DNA of 64,000 bases from Caldisericia bacterium (GCA_030018355.1 JASEFN010000001.1:1-64000); one strand, 5' to 3'; counted from the stretch's first letter, positions 44,701 through 53,462 are shown. Made by a program: numbers and translations. Notes: generated from the sequence alone by a model not told the origin.

Positions 44701-44705
44701 TTCAA
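41703..44705 (-). CDS. Exported beta-propeller protein with C-terminal GH43/sialidase-like domain
   Basis: It is 1000 residues. A signal anchor (residues 1-22) is followed by YVTN/WD40-like propeller repeats to about 670 (GNIYLTGILTSGIYEVSSDS; KKLYVMSHYEAKIYVIDTE). A second five-bladed-type domain runs from about 680 to 1000 (GMPDIHIMEDGTWRMYYHV; FHIRSAISNDGGYTFIDEG; HDPAIAITPQGYYLLARY), resembling glycoside hydrolase 43 or BNR sialidases. The start is TTG behind GGAGG. The substrate may be a surface or environmental glycan. It is co-oriented with the NodB-esterase protein 18 bases downstream. Confidence 0.7.
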   Translation of the reverse strand: MKKGIIFFILMLLAVSLFIQIFIKLPEGEQQLPQPQLDQLKVLTLKRIIDINSLRLGHNFPNILKGMYITVDETTGNIYLTGILTSGIYEVSSDSGKVLRYFDTELSGTHYVKLAISSLSKTLFYVTTDGRICSFDLKSGSKKGTYSYQGINVTNKNEKLIFPEIAVDKNSGFLLVLCREEEAIYVFNDQLSQIKKIKLTNTPISLCWSEFYRSIVVSSSEKGKSILKFSRINVDKGNISEIISIITKRTIPEKEFTIDEKGNFYLLGQALSCIDNKGKELWSIKIADLPNSMVYYKGVIALIFKDGHANKEEGGKPSCVDFYRAKDGKYISTTQVRFEAQNMALDKTHNNLCIGNGGDASVSIIDWNSRKLKNTYRVASSAEEVIYDKEKDVVYIMNRLGGSEIYRYNLKTGEFNTLIAGSWPVDMAFSPSRKKLYVMSHYEAKIYVIDTEKFEVIDKLSLGIIGSKSDTMSYMAFNENSGIIVAGFPETADLVILNVDSKMSKRIKPKGATPLFDEGPGEWHVQISNDGKYILLYIDKQGKLIQYDMNGKEIASVPVRLEPKTYNQEIFRILPSTKQIYLGPYPVNINPLNIGQPEKFIDRVLDIKDNIMFGNCLEEDGEETFVVINKKTNNIIASYKINKSKTIPSNCYFNLEEGVYFVTDMPKAKVYQFDVNIMPSIESQVFNKVVITGSVIYDFEKIIFGKSVGNVNIHEVGMPDIHIMEDGTWRMYYHVAQPLPIGDSIRVAVSNDGLNWIDKEIAIEGAKDDNDRMRAIQGPSVIKLLDGRYRLFTNCGKLLKTPGAPKDFHIRSAISNDGGYTFIDEGVVIDNKNGDPQSPWLEIGHGRVFRLKDNRLAGIFTVSDGKGPGCLALFMSKDEGLHWEYINKLYINFHDPAIAITPQGYYLLARYLQEYNVFAFSPDGINWPNEVIQLLLRDPTGTFADPKKTYLLGLGNNRAFDYGMVYHPLLGIVVVGDFVHSTFHDIARFVNAQHFGIPKN

Positions 44706-44750
44706 CCTCCGCCTCCTTCATTTATAAATACAAATTTTTGGATTTTTTTG

Positions 44751-46667
44751 TTACAAAATAAAATTTAATAAACCACCCATTAAAATTGCAAATATAATTT
44801 CAAAAATTGTTATAAGAAGGGCATTTAATAAACCAATTTCTCTTCTTAAAACTGCAAAAGTTGCAATGCATGGGAAATAAAAAAGTGTAACTATAGAATA
44901 AATTATAATCTGTTTTGGTGTCATAAAAGAAGTGACTTTCTCTGTTCCAAAAAGGGAGAAAAGCATTAAAAGAGTTAATTCTTTTCTTAAAATTCCAAAA
45001 ATTAATGGAATTGATGTTAATGGAGGGAGACCTAAAAATTTTGTAAAAAATGGAGAAATTAAATTAACAAAATAGTTTAATATATTTGTTAAACTAAGTA
45101 TTTGAAGTAAAAAACCTCCAAAAATGATAATTGGAAATGCAAAATAAATGAAATCTTTTATTCTAAACCACGATTGTCTTAAAACAATCTTTAATGATGG
45201 CTTTCTTAAAGGAGGCATCTCCATAATTAGACCATAACTTTTTCCAGGTACTAATAATGAGAAAATTTTCCCAACAATAAAAATGATAAGTATATCTATA
45301 ATATAAACTATTAAAACATATTTAAAACCCAGAAAAACACCAACAAGACCAAGAATAACAATTGTTCTTGCACTACATGGCACAAGAGTAGCAAGAGTTG
45401 CAGTTAAAAATTTTTGCTTTTTTGTTTCAAGAATTCTTGATCCAAGAACTGCTGGAACATTGCATCCAAAACCAAGCATAAGTGGGAAAAATGCTTTTCC
45501 ATGAAGACCAATAAAATGCATGAATGAATCAGTAAAAAATGCCATTCTTGCAAGGTATCCAGAATCTTCAAGAAGTGATAGAAGTATATAAAAAGGTATA
45601 AGATATGGAAGAGCAACTGAAAGTCCACCAATTACTCCATCTAAAATTCCATCAACAAAAATTTTTTTTGATAAATTTGAAATTGGTAAGTTAAGAAGAA
45701 TAGTTTTTATTTTTTCAAATATTGTATCAAGAAAATCACTAATAATAGAACCAATACCAAAGATTGAATAAAATATTAAAAAGAGTAAGATTAGAAGTAT
45801 TATATAACCAAAAAATGGGTGTAATAAAAATTTATCAAAATAATTTGAAAAATTAAATTTTTTTTCTTTTTTAATTAAAACTTCTCTTGTAATTTTATTA
45901 CTCAAATTGTATTTTTCTTGGGTTAAAATAAGGGAAATTGGTTCCCCATGAATATTTTCAAGTTCTTGAGCAAGATTTTTTGCTTTTGAAATAATCTTTT
46001 CATCCTTAAATCTTTTTAGAACATCTTCATCATTTTCAAGTAGTTTAATTGCAAGCCATCTTTTTGGATATGAAGAATTTTCTGGAAGTTGATCCAGTAA
46101 AACTTTAATTCTTTCCTCAACCTCTTTCCCATACTTAATTTCAAATGGTTTAACTTTTATATCTTTCTCATAAATCTCAATACACTTTTCAATTAATTTA
46201 TCTATTCCTTTATTTTCAATTGCTATAGTTGGAACAATTGGAACTCCTAAAATATTTTGAAGTTTATCTATATTAATTGTTAAACCAGTTTTTTCAAGTA
46301 AATCCATCTGATTTAGGGCAATTATTAAATTTACATTAAGTTCTATGAGTTGAAGAGTAAAAAATAGATTTCTCTCAAGATTAACTGCATCAACAACATT
46401 TATTACAAAATCTGGTTTTTCCTCTAAAATAAAATTTCTTGCAATTAACTCTTCTTCTGAATATGTTGAGAAAGAATAAATTCCTGGTAAATCAATGACT
46501 TTTATTTTATAACCTTTATAAATAAGATAACCCTCTTTTCTTTCAATTGTTTTTCCTGGCCAATTACCAATTATTTGATGAGATGCTGTCAATTGATTAA
46601 ATATTACACTTTTACCTACATTTGCATTACCAGCAAGAGCGATTACGAACTCTTTTTTCTTACCCAT
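44751..46667 (-). CDS. feoB: Ferrous iron transporter FeoB
   Basis: This 638-residue protein has an N-terminal G-protein domain (G1 GNANVGKS at 13-20, G3 DLPGIYS, G4 NQMD), a helical spacer and a membrane domain with paired gates (GFGCNVPAVLGSRIL; PCSARTIVILGL). It imports Fe2+ under anoxic conditions. The start overlaps the DtxR/FeoA gene by 25 bases, linking transporter and regulator. Confidence 0.95.
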   Translation of the reverse strand: MGKKKEFVIALAGNANVGKSVIFNQLTASHQIIGNWPGKTIERKEGYLIYKGYKIKVIDLPGIYSFSTYSEEELIARNFILEEKPDFVINVVDAVNLERNLFFTLQLIELNVNLIIALNQMDLLEKTGLTINIDKLQNILGVPIVPTIAIENKGIDKLIEKCIEIYEKDIKVKPFEIKYGKEVEERIKVLLDQLPENSSYPKRWLAIKLLENDEDVLKRFKDEKIISKAKNLAQELENIHGEPISLILTQEKYNLSNKITREVLIKKEKKFNFSNYFDKFLLHPFFGYIILLILLFLIFYSIFGIGSIISDFLDTIFEKIKTILLNLPISNLSKKIFVDGILDGVIGGLSVALPYLIPFYILLSLLEDSGYLARMAFFTDSFMHFIGLHGKAFFPLMLGFGCNVPAVLGSRILETKKQKFLTATLATLVPCSARTIVILGLVGVFLGFKYVLIVYIIDILIIFIVGKIFSLLVPGKSYGLIMEMPPLRKPSLKIVLRQSWFRIKDFIYFAFPIIIFGGFLLQILSLTNILNYFVNLISPFFTKFLGLPPLTSIPLIFGILRKELTLLMLFSLFGTEKVTSFMTPKQIIIYSIVTLFYFPCIATFAVLRREIGLLNALLITIFEIIFAILMGGLLNFIL

Positions 46668-47188
46668 ATTTTTGAAACAACTCCTCTTCCAAGTGCGAGA
46701 TTATAGCCTCTTACAGAAATCTCAATTGGTCCAAATGGTGCTTTTCTTAAAATTTTTATTTTTGTATTTGGAGTCAACCCAAGATCACATAATCTTTGAA
46801 CAAAACCTCTACCACCTCTTATTAAAACAACCTCAACTTCTTCGCCTTCTTTTACCTCAGAAAGAGGAATTAAACTTTTATATTTATCTTCTTTTATGTG
46901 ATGTTCAATTTCACAAGCCTTTTCATGAGCAAAATTTTCAGGTACTCCAATGTTTTTTAAAAAATCTTCAACAAACTCATGTTTATTTTTTATATCCTCT
47001 CCTTCAATTGATCCCTTTTCTGTTAATAATATTTTTCCATTCTCAATAATTATTTTGTTTTCATTAATAAGTGAATTTAATATCTCATCTAAATTTATAA
47101 AATTAAACTCCTTTTTTATCTCTTCTGTTGATGCTTCTCCTTTTTTTCTAAATAAATATTCTAAAATCTCTTCTTTTTCCTCTTTCAT
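46643..47188 (-). CDS. DtxR-like metalloregulator with FeoA/SH3 domain
   Basis: Of 181 residues, 1-60 form a winged helix (ILEYLFRKKGEASTEEI), about 65-100 resemble the iron-dependent repressor dimerisation/metal-site domain (HEFVEDFLKNIGVPE; HEKACEIEHHI) and 103-181 an FeoA/SH3 domain (LIPLSEVKEGEEVEVV; LGLTPNTKIKILRKAPFGP). This is the DtxR/MntR/IdeR layout, in the place usually held by FeoA. It may sense iron, repress the operon and contact FeoB. A -10-like TATAAT lies about 35 bases upstream; the -35 is poor. Confidence 0.82.
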   Translation of the reverse strand: MKEEKEEILEYLFRKKGEASTEEIKKEFNFINLDEILNSLINENKIIIENGKILLTEKGSIEGEDIKNKHEFVEDFLKNIGVPENFAHEKACEIEHHIKEDKYKSLIPLSEVKEGEEVEVVLIRGGRGFVQRLCDLGLTPNTKIKILRKAPFGPIEISVRGYNLALGRGVVSKIWVRKKSS

Positions 47189-47258
47189 ATATCAAATTCC
47201 TGAAAAATATTTTCAATTATATTTTACCATATAAATAAAAAGAGTAGAATTTAAAATT

Positions 47259-47286
47259 TTGAAAAAAATGATTTTTTTATTAAAAT
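47259..47286 (+). promoter_or_regulatory. Promoter for the PgaD/PgaC-hyp gene run
   Basis: TTGAAA at 47259-47264 is followed after 16 bases by TAAAAT at 47281-47286. The ATG follows only 6 bases later, at 47293, with no ribosome site, so the transcript may be leaderless if this promoter is used. Confidence 0.45.
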
Positions 47287-47292
47287 TTATTT

Positions 47293-47661
47293 ATGAAGAG
47301 GCTAATAATCTTTATAACTTCTATATTAGGTTGGTTTATTATTATCTATTTAATAATACCACTTATTACTGCAATTGCATGGATTTTTTGGTCGCTTTTT
47401 ATATATAAAAAATTATTTATAAAAGAAGAATTTAAAGGAACAATTTATGTTTTCTTTCTTCTTTTAATAATTAGTTTAATCTATTTTATTGTGCTTAAAG
47501 CATGGGCAAAATATAATTATAAAAAATATTATTTAAAAAACAAAAGAAATATAATTCCAATAAAAAACAATTATGAAAGGTTAGATATCAAAAAAATCGA
47601 ATATTCAGGGGAAGAAATAGATGAACTTATTAAGATATTTTGTAATAAAAATAATACCTAA
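47293..47661 (+). CDS. PgaD-like small membrane protein
   Basis: This 122-residue protein has two N-terminal transmembrane helices (LGWFIIIYLIIPLITAIAWIFW split over 14-35; TIYVFFLLLIISLIYFIVL) followed by KAWAKYNYKK, matching the W-x-YN pattern after helix 2 in PgaD. PgaD and PgaC form the c-di-GMP-responsive poly-N-acetylglucosamine synthase. It overlaps the glycosyltransferase gene by 41 bases. The match is on topology and short motifs only. Confidence 0.65.
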   Translation: MKRLIIFITSILGWFIIIYLIIPLITAIAWIFWSLFIYKKLFIKEEFKGTIYVFFLLLIISLIYFIVLKAWAKYNYKKYYLKNKRNIIPIKNNYERLDIKKIEYSGEEIDELIKIFCNKNNT

Positions 47662-48862
47662 CTTTTTATTTTGGTTTCCAGTTATAACAAGTATATTTTG
47701 GACAATCTCAGCAATTCACTTTTATAACACAAAAGAGAAAAAGGAGTATAAAATAGATGAAAAATCTTTACCTCCAGTTACAATTATTATTGCTGCTCAT
47801 AACGAAGAGAAATTTATAAAAGATACACTTGAAGCATTAAAAAATTTAAATTATCCAAAATATGATGTAATTGTTGTTGATGATGCAAGTAAAGATAAAA
47901 CTCCTAAAATCGTTGAAGAATATTTAAAATTTGAAAATTTTCATTTTATTAAATTAAATAAAAATGTAGGCAAAGCAATGGCAGTTAATATTGGAGTGCT
48001 TCATTCTAAAACAGATTTAGTTGTAGTGATTGATGCTGATACAATTTTAGATAAAGATTCACTTAAATATGTGGCTCATCATTTTAAAAAAATTCCAAGA
48101 CTTGCTGCTGTTACTGGAAATCCAAGAGTTTTAAATAGAACAAATATATTAACATATATACAGACTGCTGAATTTAGTTCAATTATAAGTCTTCTTAAAA
48201 GATCACAAAGATCTATTGGGAGAATATTTACTGTTAGTGGAGCATTTACAACTTACAATAAAAATGTCCTTAAAGAGGTAGGGTGTTTTTCACATCTTAC
48301 TGCAACTGAGGATATAGATATAACATGGAGAATAGAAAAAAATTTTTATAATGTTTTTTATGAACCAAAAGCTATTGCATGGATAAGAGTTCCAGAAAGT
48401 TTAAAAGAGTTAATAAGACAAAGAAAAAGATGGGCTCTTGGTGGATGGCATATGTTAAGAATACATTTTGATATTCTATTTAATTTTAAATATAAACGTC
48501 TCTTTATAGCATTTATCGAGTTTGTTTTAGCATACATTTGGAGTATTTTATTTATAGTTTTTTCTTTTCTTTGGATTCTTTCAAAATTATTTTTATATAA
48601 AGGATTTACAATTTCACCAATTCCAACTTGGTATGGAGCATTTATAAGTTTAGTTTGTCTTGTTCAATTTTTTGTATCTTCTCTACTTGATAAAAAATAT
48701 GACAAAGGTATTTTTAAATATTATTTTTTTGTTGTTTGGTATCCAATAATATATTGGACTCTTAATCCAATTCTTGTATTTATAACACTAAAAGAAGGAC
48801 TTTTTGGCATACTTGAAGGAAAAGGCATCTGGCATCCCCCAGACAGAAAAATTAAATTTTGA
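47621..48862 (+). CDS. PgaC-like processive glycosyltransferase (GT2, poly-N-acetylglucosamine synthase)
   Basis: This 413-residue GT2 enzyme has an N-terminal helix, VTIIIAAHNEE, DDASKDKTP, IDADTILDKDS, TEDIDITWRIE and QRKRWALGGWHML (Q-xx-RW processivity motif), then three to four C-terminal transmembrane helices. This is the synthase layout of PgaC/hyaluronan synthase. With the PgaD-like partner it likely makes a beta-linked amino-sugar polymer for biofilm. PgaA and PgaB homologues are not adjacent. Confidence 0.85.
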   Translation: MNLLRYFVIKIIPNFLFWFPVITSIFWTISAIHFYNTKEKKEYKIDEKSLPPVTIIIAAHNEEKFIKDTLEALKNLNYPKYDVIVVDDASKDKTPKIVEEYLKFENFHFIKLNKNVGKAMAVNIGVLHSKTDLVVVIDADTILDKDSLKYVAHHFKKIPRLAAVTGNPRVLNRTNILTYIQTAEFSSIISLLKRSQRSIGRIFTVSGAFTTYNKNVLKEVGCFSHLTATEDIDITWRIEKNFYNVFYEPKAIAWIRVPESLKELIRQRKRWALGGWHMLRIHFDILFNFKYKRLFIAFIEFVLAYIWSILFIVFSFLWILSKLFLYKGFTISPIPTWYGAFISLVCLVQFFVSSLLDKKYDKGIFKYYFFVVWYPIIYWTLNPILVFITLKEGLFGILEGKGIWHPPDRKIKF

Positions 48863-48885
48863 ATGTTATAATTAATTTACTTAAG

Positions 48886-51129
48886 ATGAAAACTTATTTT
48901 TTTAAGATATATGGAAGAGTACAGGGGGTTGGGTTTAGACCTTTCATTTATAAAATTGCAAAAGAGTTAGGTCTTAAAGGATATGTTTTAAATACCTCAA
49001 GTTGTGTTGAGGTTGCACTTCAAGGTGAAGCCTCTTTAATAAAAAAATTTATTGAAAAGATAAAAAATGATTCACCTCCACTTTCAAAAATTGAAAAGAT
49101 AGAAGAATTTGAAATTAAAGAAGAAGAGTTTTTTGATTTTTACATAAAAGAGAGCAAAGAAGATAAAGGATTCAATTTTATTTCACCTGATATTGCAATA
49201 TGTGATGATTGTCTCAAAGAACTTTTTAATCCAAATGATAGAAGATATAAATACCCATTTATAAATTGTACAAATTGTGGTCCAAGATATACTATAATTG
49301 AAGATCTTCCATATGATAGAGAAAAAACAACTATGAAGATCTTTAGAATGTGTGAATTATGTGAAAAAGAGTATAAAGATCCAACTTCAAGAAGATTTCA
49401 CGCTCAACCCAATGCATGTTTTGATTGTGGTCCAGAAATTTGGATTGAAGATATAGAAGAAAAAAAAGTCACAAAGGTAAATGTTTTCAAAGAGATTTCA
49501 AAACTTTTAAGTATTGGAGAAATAATTCTAATTAAAGGAATTGGCGGATTTCATATTGCATGTGATGCAACAAATGATGAAACAGTAAAAAAATTGAGAG
49601 AAAGAAAAAAAAGACCAACAAAACCATTTGCACTTATGATGAAAGATATTGAACAGATTAAAAATTATTGTTTTGTTTCAGAAGAAGAGGAAGAAATTTT
49701 AATATCAAAAGAAAGGCCAATTGTTCTACTTAAAATAAAGAATTTAGGTGATTTAAGCCCTTTAGTTGCACCTGAAAATGAATATTTAGGAATTATGCTA
49801 CCATATGCACCATATCACTATCTTATTTTTGAAGAATTCAATAAACCTTTAATTATGACAAGTGGAAATTTATCAGATGAGCCTATTATAAAAGATAATA
49901 GAGATGCAATTGAAAAGTTAAACCATATTTCAAAATATTTTGTTTTTCACGATAGAGAAATTAAACATAGAATTGATGATAGTGTAGTTTTTGTTGAAAA
50001 GAAGGAGTTAAATTTTATAAGAAGAGCAAGAGGTTATGCTCCAGACCCTATTAAAATTAATATTAATTTAAAACCAACACTATCTCTTGGTGGAGAACTC
50101 AAAAATACTTTTTCTCTTGGATACAAAAACTATGTTTTTATGAGCCCTCATATAGGAGACCTTAAAGATAAAGACACTCTTCAAGTTTATGAAGATACTA
50201 TTTTTGAATTTATTAAACTCTTTAAAATAAATCCTGAAATTCTTGTTTGTGATCTTCATCCACAATATCTTTCAACGCAATTTGGAGAAAAATTTAAAAA
50301 TCTTCTTGAAGTAAAATATATTCAACATCACAAAGCACACGCTTATAGTTTGCTCCTTGATAGAGAAATAAAAGACCTGTCTTTAATATTTGCTTTTGAT
50401 GGTACAGGTTTTGGTGAGGATGAAAAAATTTGGGGAGGTGAAGTTTTTTTAGGAGATTTAGAAGGATTAAAGAGGGTTGCTCACATAAAGTATTTTCCTA
50501 TGGCAAGAGGAGATTATACAATTGAATATCCAAAAAGAATTCTTTATACTTATCTTTCAAAATATTTACCAGAGGATTTAAGTAAATTTTCATATAAATT
50601 TACAAATCTTGAAATTGAAATATTTAAAAAAATGATCCAAAAAGGAGAAAATCTCATTGAAACATCTTCTATGGGAAGAATTTTTGATATGGTTTCAAGT
50701 TTACTTGATATAAAAGATAAGGTGAGTTTTGAGGGAGAGGCGGCAATTTCTCTTGAAATGATCTCATTAAAAAATGATACAAAAGATACTTATAAATATA
50801 AATTAATTTATGGGGACATGATTGAAATTGATTTTAAAAATGTTATAAAAGGAGTAATCGATGAAAAGGATATTTATCCAAAAGAGTATATCGGAAAAAA
50901 ATTTCACAATACAATTGCTAAAATGATTTTTGATATTTCAAACATTTTTGAAGAAAAAGAAGGAATAAAAAATATTGGATTTAGTGGTGGTGTTTTTCAA
51001 AATCGACTTCTGATAAACTTAATATATGAATATTTTTATAAAACTCAATTTAAAATTTATTTTCATAAGAGAGTTCCAACAAATGATGGTGGAATATCTC
51101 TTGGTCAAATAATTTTAGGAAAGGAGTGA
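48886..51129 (+). CDS. hypF: Carbamoyltransferase HypF
   Basis: This 747-residue HypF has an acylphosphatase domain (GRVQGVGFRPF at about 9-19), two zinc fingers (CDDC/CTNC and CELC/CFDC), a YrdC domain (LIKGIGGFHIACDAT; KRPTKPFALMM) and a Kae1-like domain (HHKAHAYSLLLD; FSGGVFQNRLL). It transfers the carbamoyl group from carbamoyl phosphate to the HypE cysteine for CN ligand synthesis. The longer TTG start at 48859 would add residues before the conserved N-terminus; the ATG at 48886 is preferred. Confidence 0.95.
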   Translation: MKTYFFKIYGRVQGVGFRPFIYKIAKELGLKGYVLNTSSCVEVALQGEASLIKKFIEKIKNDSPPLSKIEKIEEFEIKEEEFFDFYIKESKEDKGFNFISPDIAICDDCLKELFNPNDRRYKYPFINCTNCGPRYTIIEDLPYDREKTTMKIFRMCELCEKEYKDPTSRRFHAQPNACFDCGPEIWIEDIEEKKVTKVNVFKEISKLLSIGEIILIKGIGGFHIACDATNDETVKKLRERKKRPTKPFALMMKDIEQIKNYCFVSEEEEEILISKERPIVLLKIKNLGDLSPLVAPENEYLGIMLPYAPYHYLIFEEFNKPLIMTSGNLSDEPIIKDNRDAIEKLNHISKYFVFHDREIKHRIDDSVVFVEKKELNFIRRARGYAPDPIKININLKPTLSLGGELKNTFSLGYKNYVFMSPHIGDLKDKDTLQVYEDTIFEFIKLFKINPEILVCDLHPQYLSTQFGEKFKNLLEVKYIQHHKAHAYSLLLDREIKDLSLIFAFDGTGFGEDEKIWGGEVFLGDLEGLKRVAHIKYFPMARGDYTIEYPKRILYTYLSKYLPEDLSKFSYKFTNLEIEIFKKMIQKGENLIETSSMGRIFDMVSSLLDIKDKVSFEGEAAISLEMISLKNDTKDTYKYKLIYGDMIEIDFKNVIKGVIDEKDIYPKEYIGKKFHNTIAKMIFDISNIFEEKEGIKNIGFSGGVFQNRLLINLIYEYFYKTQFKIYFHKRVPTNDGGISLGQIILGKE

Positions 51130-51135
51130 AATTTT

Positions 51136-51357
51136 ATGTGCCTTGGTGTACCACTTAAAGTAATTAAAATAATAGACAATGAAAAAGCAATGGTTTCAAT
51201 GGGAGAATCTTTTCTTGAAATAAACACAATTTTTACACCTGAAGTGAAAGAGGGAGATTATGTTATAGTTCATGCAGGTTTTTCGATTTCAATTCTTTCT
51301 GAAGAGGATGCAAAAGAGATAAATTCAATTTTAAGTGAATTAAAAAATGGAAACTAA
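51136..51357 (+). CDS. hypC: Hydrogenase maturation chaperone HypC
   Basis: This 73-residue HypC starts MCLGVPLKVIKI with the essential Cys2 that binds the Fe(CN)2CO unit and hands it to the large subunit. The GDYVIVHAGFSISIL segment matches the family beta barrel. It overlaps hypD by 11 bases and lies 6 bases after hypF. Confidence 0.95.
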   Translation: MCLGVPLKVIKIIDNEKAMVSMGESFLEINTIFTPEVKEGDYVIVHAGFSISILSEEDAKEINSILSELKNGN

Positions 51358-52417
51358 ACAAAAAGAGGCAATTTTAAAGATTTCAGAGTTAATTAAAAAA
51401 ATATCTAAAAAAGAGAAAACAATTATGGAATTTTGTGGAACTCATACACATGAAATTTTTAGATTTGGAATAAGAGAACTTTTGCCTAAAAATATAAATC
51501 TTCTTTCTGGTCCAGGTTGCCCTGTGTGTGTAACATCACAAGAAGATATTGATTATATAATTAAAGTTTCTTATGAAGAAAATTTTGGAGTAATTACATT
51601 TGGAGATCTTGTTAATGTTAAGGGAAGTGAGATGAGTTTAAACGATTTAAGAATATTAGGAAGAGAGGTTCATATTGTCTATAATCCTTTTGATGCAATA
51701 AATATTGCATCAAAAAATAGAAATAAAAATTACATTTTGATAGGAATTGGTTTTGAAACAACAGCACCAAATTTAGGTTATACATTAATAAAAGCAAAAG
51801 AAATGAACCTTAAGAACCTTTTTTACTATTCATTAAATAAATTAACTCCTCCTGCTATGGAAGCAATACTTAAAATGGGTGAGGTTAAATTAAACGGAAT
51901 AATAGGTCCAGGTCATGTATCAACAATTATTGGAAAAGAGGGTTGGATGAATGTTTTTAATGAATACAAAATACCTTTTGTAATTATGGGTTTTGAACCA
52001 CTTGACTTGATTTATGGAATTTATCTTCTTGTTAAAATGATTGAAAATGATGAAGCAAAATTAATAAATGCTTATAAAAGGAGTGTAAAAGACGAAGGGA
52101 ATAAAAAAGCAAAAGAGATTTTAAATAAGGTTTTTAAAGTTTCAGACGCGAATTGGAGAGGCTTTGGAACTCTCAAAAATAGTGGTTTATTTTTGAAGGA
52201 TGAATTTGAAATTTTTGAGATAAGAAATTATTTTAAATATGAAATAAAAAGTAAAAAATTTTTGAGTTGTAGATGTGATGAAGTTATAAGAGGAGTTATA
52301 AAACCTTTTGAGTGTCCACTTTTTAAAAAAGTTTGTACTCCACATAATCCAGTCGGTCCCTGTATGGTTTCAAGTGAAGGTGCTTGTTCTGCATATTATC
52401 TTTATGGAGAAAATTAA
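51347..52417 (+). CDS. hypD: Hydrogenase maturation protein HypD
   Basis: This 356-residue HypD has EFCGTHTHEIFRFG, LLSGPGCPVCVTS (thiol redox pair), GIGFETTAPN, GPGHVSTIIG and C-terminal cluster cysteines (FLSCRCDEVIRG, FKKVCTPHNPVGPCMVSSEGACSAYY). With HypC and HypE it assembles Fe(CN)2CO. Confidence 0.96.
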   Translation: METKQKEAILKISELIKKISKKEKTIMEFCGTHTHEIFRFGIRELLPKNINLLSGPGCPVCVTSQEDIDYIIKVSYEENFGVITFGDLVNVKGSEMSLNDLRILGREVHIVYNPFDAINIASKNRNKNYILIGIGFETTAPNLGYTLIKAKEMNLKNLFYYSLNKLTPPAMEAILKMGEVKLNGIIGPGHVSTIIGKEGWMNVFNEYKIPFVIMGFEPLDLIYGIYLLVKMIENDEAKLINAYKRSVKDEGNKKAKEILNKVFKVSDANWRGFGTLKNSGLFLKDEFEIFEIRNYFKYEIKSKKFLSCRCDEVIRGVIKPFECPLFKKVCTPHNPVGPCMVSSEGACSAYYLYGEN

Positions 52418-52419
52418 AA

Positions 52420-53418
52420 ATGAATGAAAAGATTACACTTTTTCATGGAAGCGGAGGAGAGGGAACAAAAATTCTTATTGATAAAATTTTAAAAGAGTTA
52501 AATAATGAAGTTCTCACAGAACTGCTTGACTCTGCAATATTAAATTTAAAAGAAACTATTGCTTTTACAACAGATTCTTATGTTATTTCCCCTCCATTTT
52601 TCAAAGGAGGAGATATTGGGAAATTAAGCATTTTTGGAACTGTAAATGATCTATCTGTCGTTGGGGCAGAGCCACTTTTTTTAAGTTTAAGTTTGATAAT
52701 TGAAGAGGGTTTTGAATTAAGTGAGTTTGAAAGAATAATTGCATCTATTAAAGAAGCAAGTGAAATTGCAAAAGTAAAAATTGTCACTGGAGATACAAAA
52801 GTTGTGGAAAAAGGAAAAGGAGACAAAATTTTTATAAATACCTCTGGAATTGGGGTAATTAAAGAGAATAGAAATATAAGAAATAGAAAAATTGAGTGTG
52901 GAGATCTCATTTTAATAAATGGTGGAATAGGAGAACATGGTCTCTCAATTATGCTTGAAAGATTAGAAGTTAAAATAGGTGATGAAGTAAAATCTGATCT
53001 TGCTCCCTTGAACTCTTTAATTTTACCACTTTTAGATAATTTTAAAGGGATAAAATTTTTAAGAGATCCAACAAGGGGAGGAGTTGCAACTGTTTTAAAT
53101 GAGATTTCAAAAAAATTTAATTTTGAAATTGAAATTTGGGAGGAAAATTTACCAATAAAAAATTGGGTTAAAGAAGCATCAAATATTCTTGGTATTGATC
53201 CATTATACACAGCAAATGAGGGAAAAGTTATTTTAGTTGTACAAAGGGATGAAGCGAAAAAAGTTTTAGAATTTTTAAGAAATCACCCTCTTGGAAAAGA
53301 TGCAAATATAATTGGTGAAGTTAAGGGAAGCGGAGATAAAGTTTATTTAAAAACAGAAATAGGCACAAGAAGAATTTTAGACACATTAAAGAGGGATTTG
53401 CTTCCAAGAATTTGTTAA
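52420..53418 (+). CDS. hypE: Hydrogenase maturation protein HypE
   Basis: This 332-residue PurM-fold protein has HGSGGEGT near the start, DLSVVGAEPLFLSLSLI, GDTKVVEKG and a C-terminus ending DLLPRIC, where the final Cys332 accepts the carbamoyl group from HypF and is dehydrated to thiocyanate. The ATG at 52420 gives the standard N-terminus; a longer reading from 52384 lies within hypD. Confidence 0.95.
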   Translation: MNEKITLFHGSGGEGTKILIDKILKELNNEVLTELLDSAILNLKETIAFTTDSYVISPPFFKGGDIGKLSIFGTVNDLSVVGAEPLFLSLSLIIEEGFELSEFERIIASIKEASEIAKVKIVTGDTKVVEKGKGDKIFINTSGIGVIKENRNIRNRKIECGDLILINGGIGEHGLSIMLERLEVKIGDEVKSDLAPLNSLILPLLDNFKGIKFLRDPTRGGVATVLNEISKKFNFEIEIWEENLPIKNWVKEASNILGIDPLYTANEGKVILVVQRDEAKKVLEFLRNHPLGKDANIIGEVKGSGDKVYLKTEIGTRRILDTLKRDLLPRIC

Positions 53419-53433
53419 ACATTAAACAATAAC

Positions 53434-53462
53434 TTGAATTTATATTTTAAAATGAGTATAAT
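53434..53462 (+). promoter_or_regulatory. Promoter for hypA and the hydrogenase genes
   Basis: TTGAAT (53434-53439), 17 bases, TATAAT (53457-53462). The expected start of transcription is about 8 bases before the hypA ATG at 53477, and no ribosome site is seen, so the hypA transcript may be leaderless. This splits hypFCDE from hypA-hypB-hoxUYHW. Confidence 0.6.

Noticed and set aside
44706-44750. Terminator between feoB and the propeller protein
   Set aside because: No hairpin is apparent; the AT-rich gap holds the GGAGG site of the downstream gene only.
52578-53210. Minus-strand ORF of 210 codons
   Set aside because: It lies entirely antisense to hypE; long only because of AT-rich codon structure.
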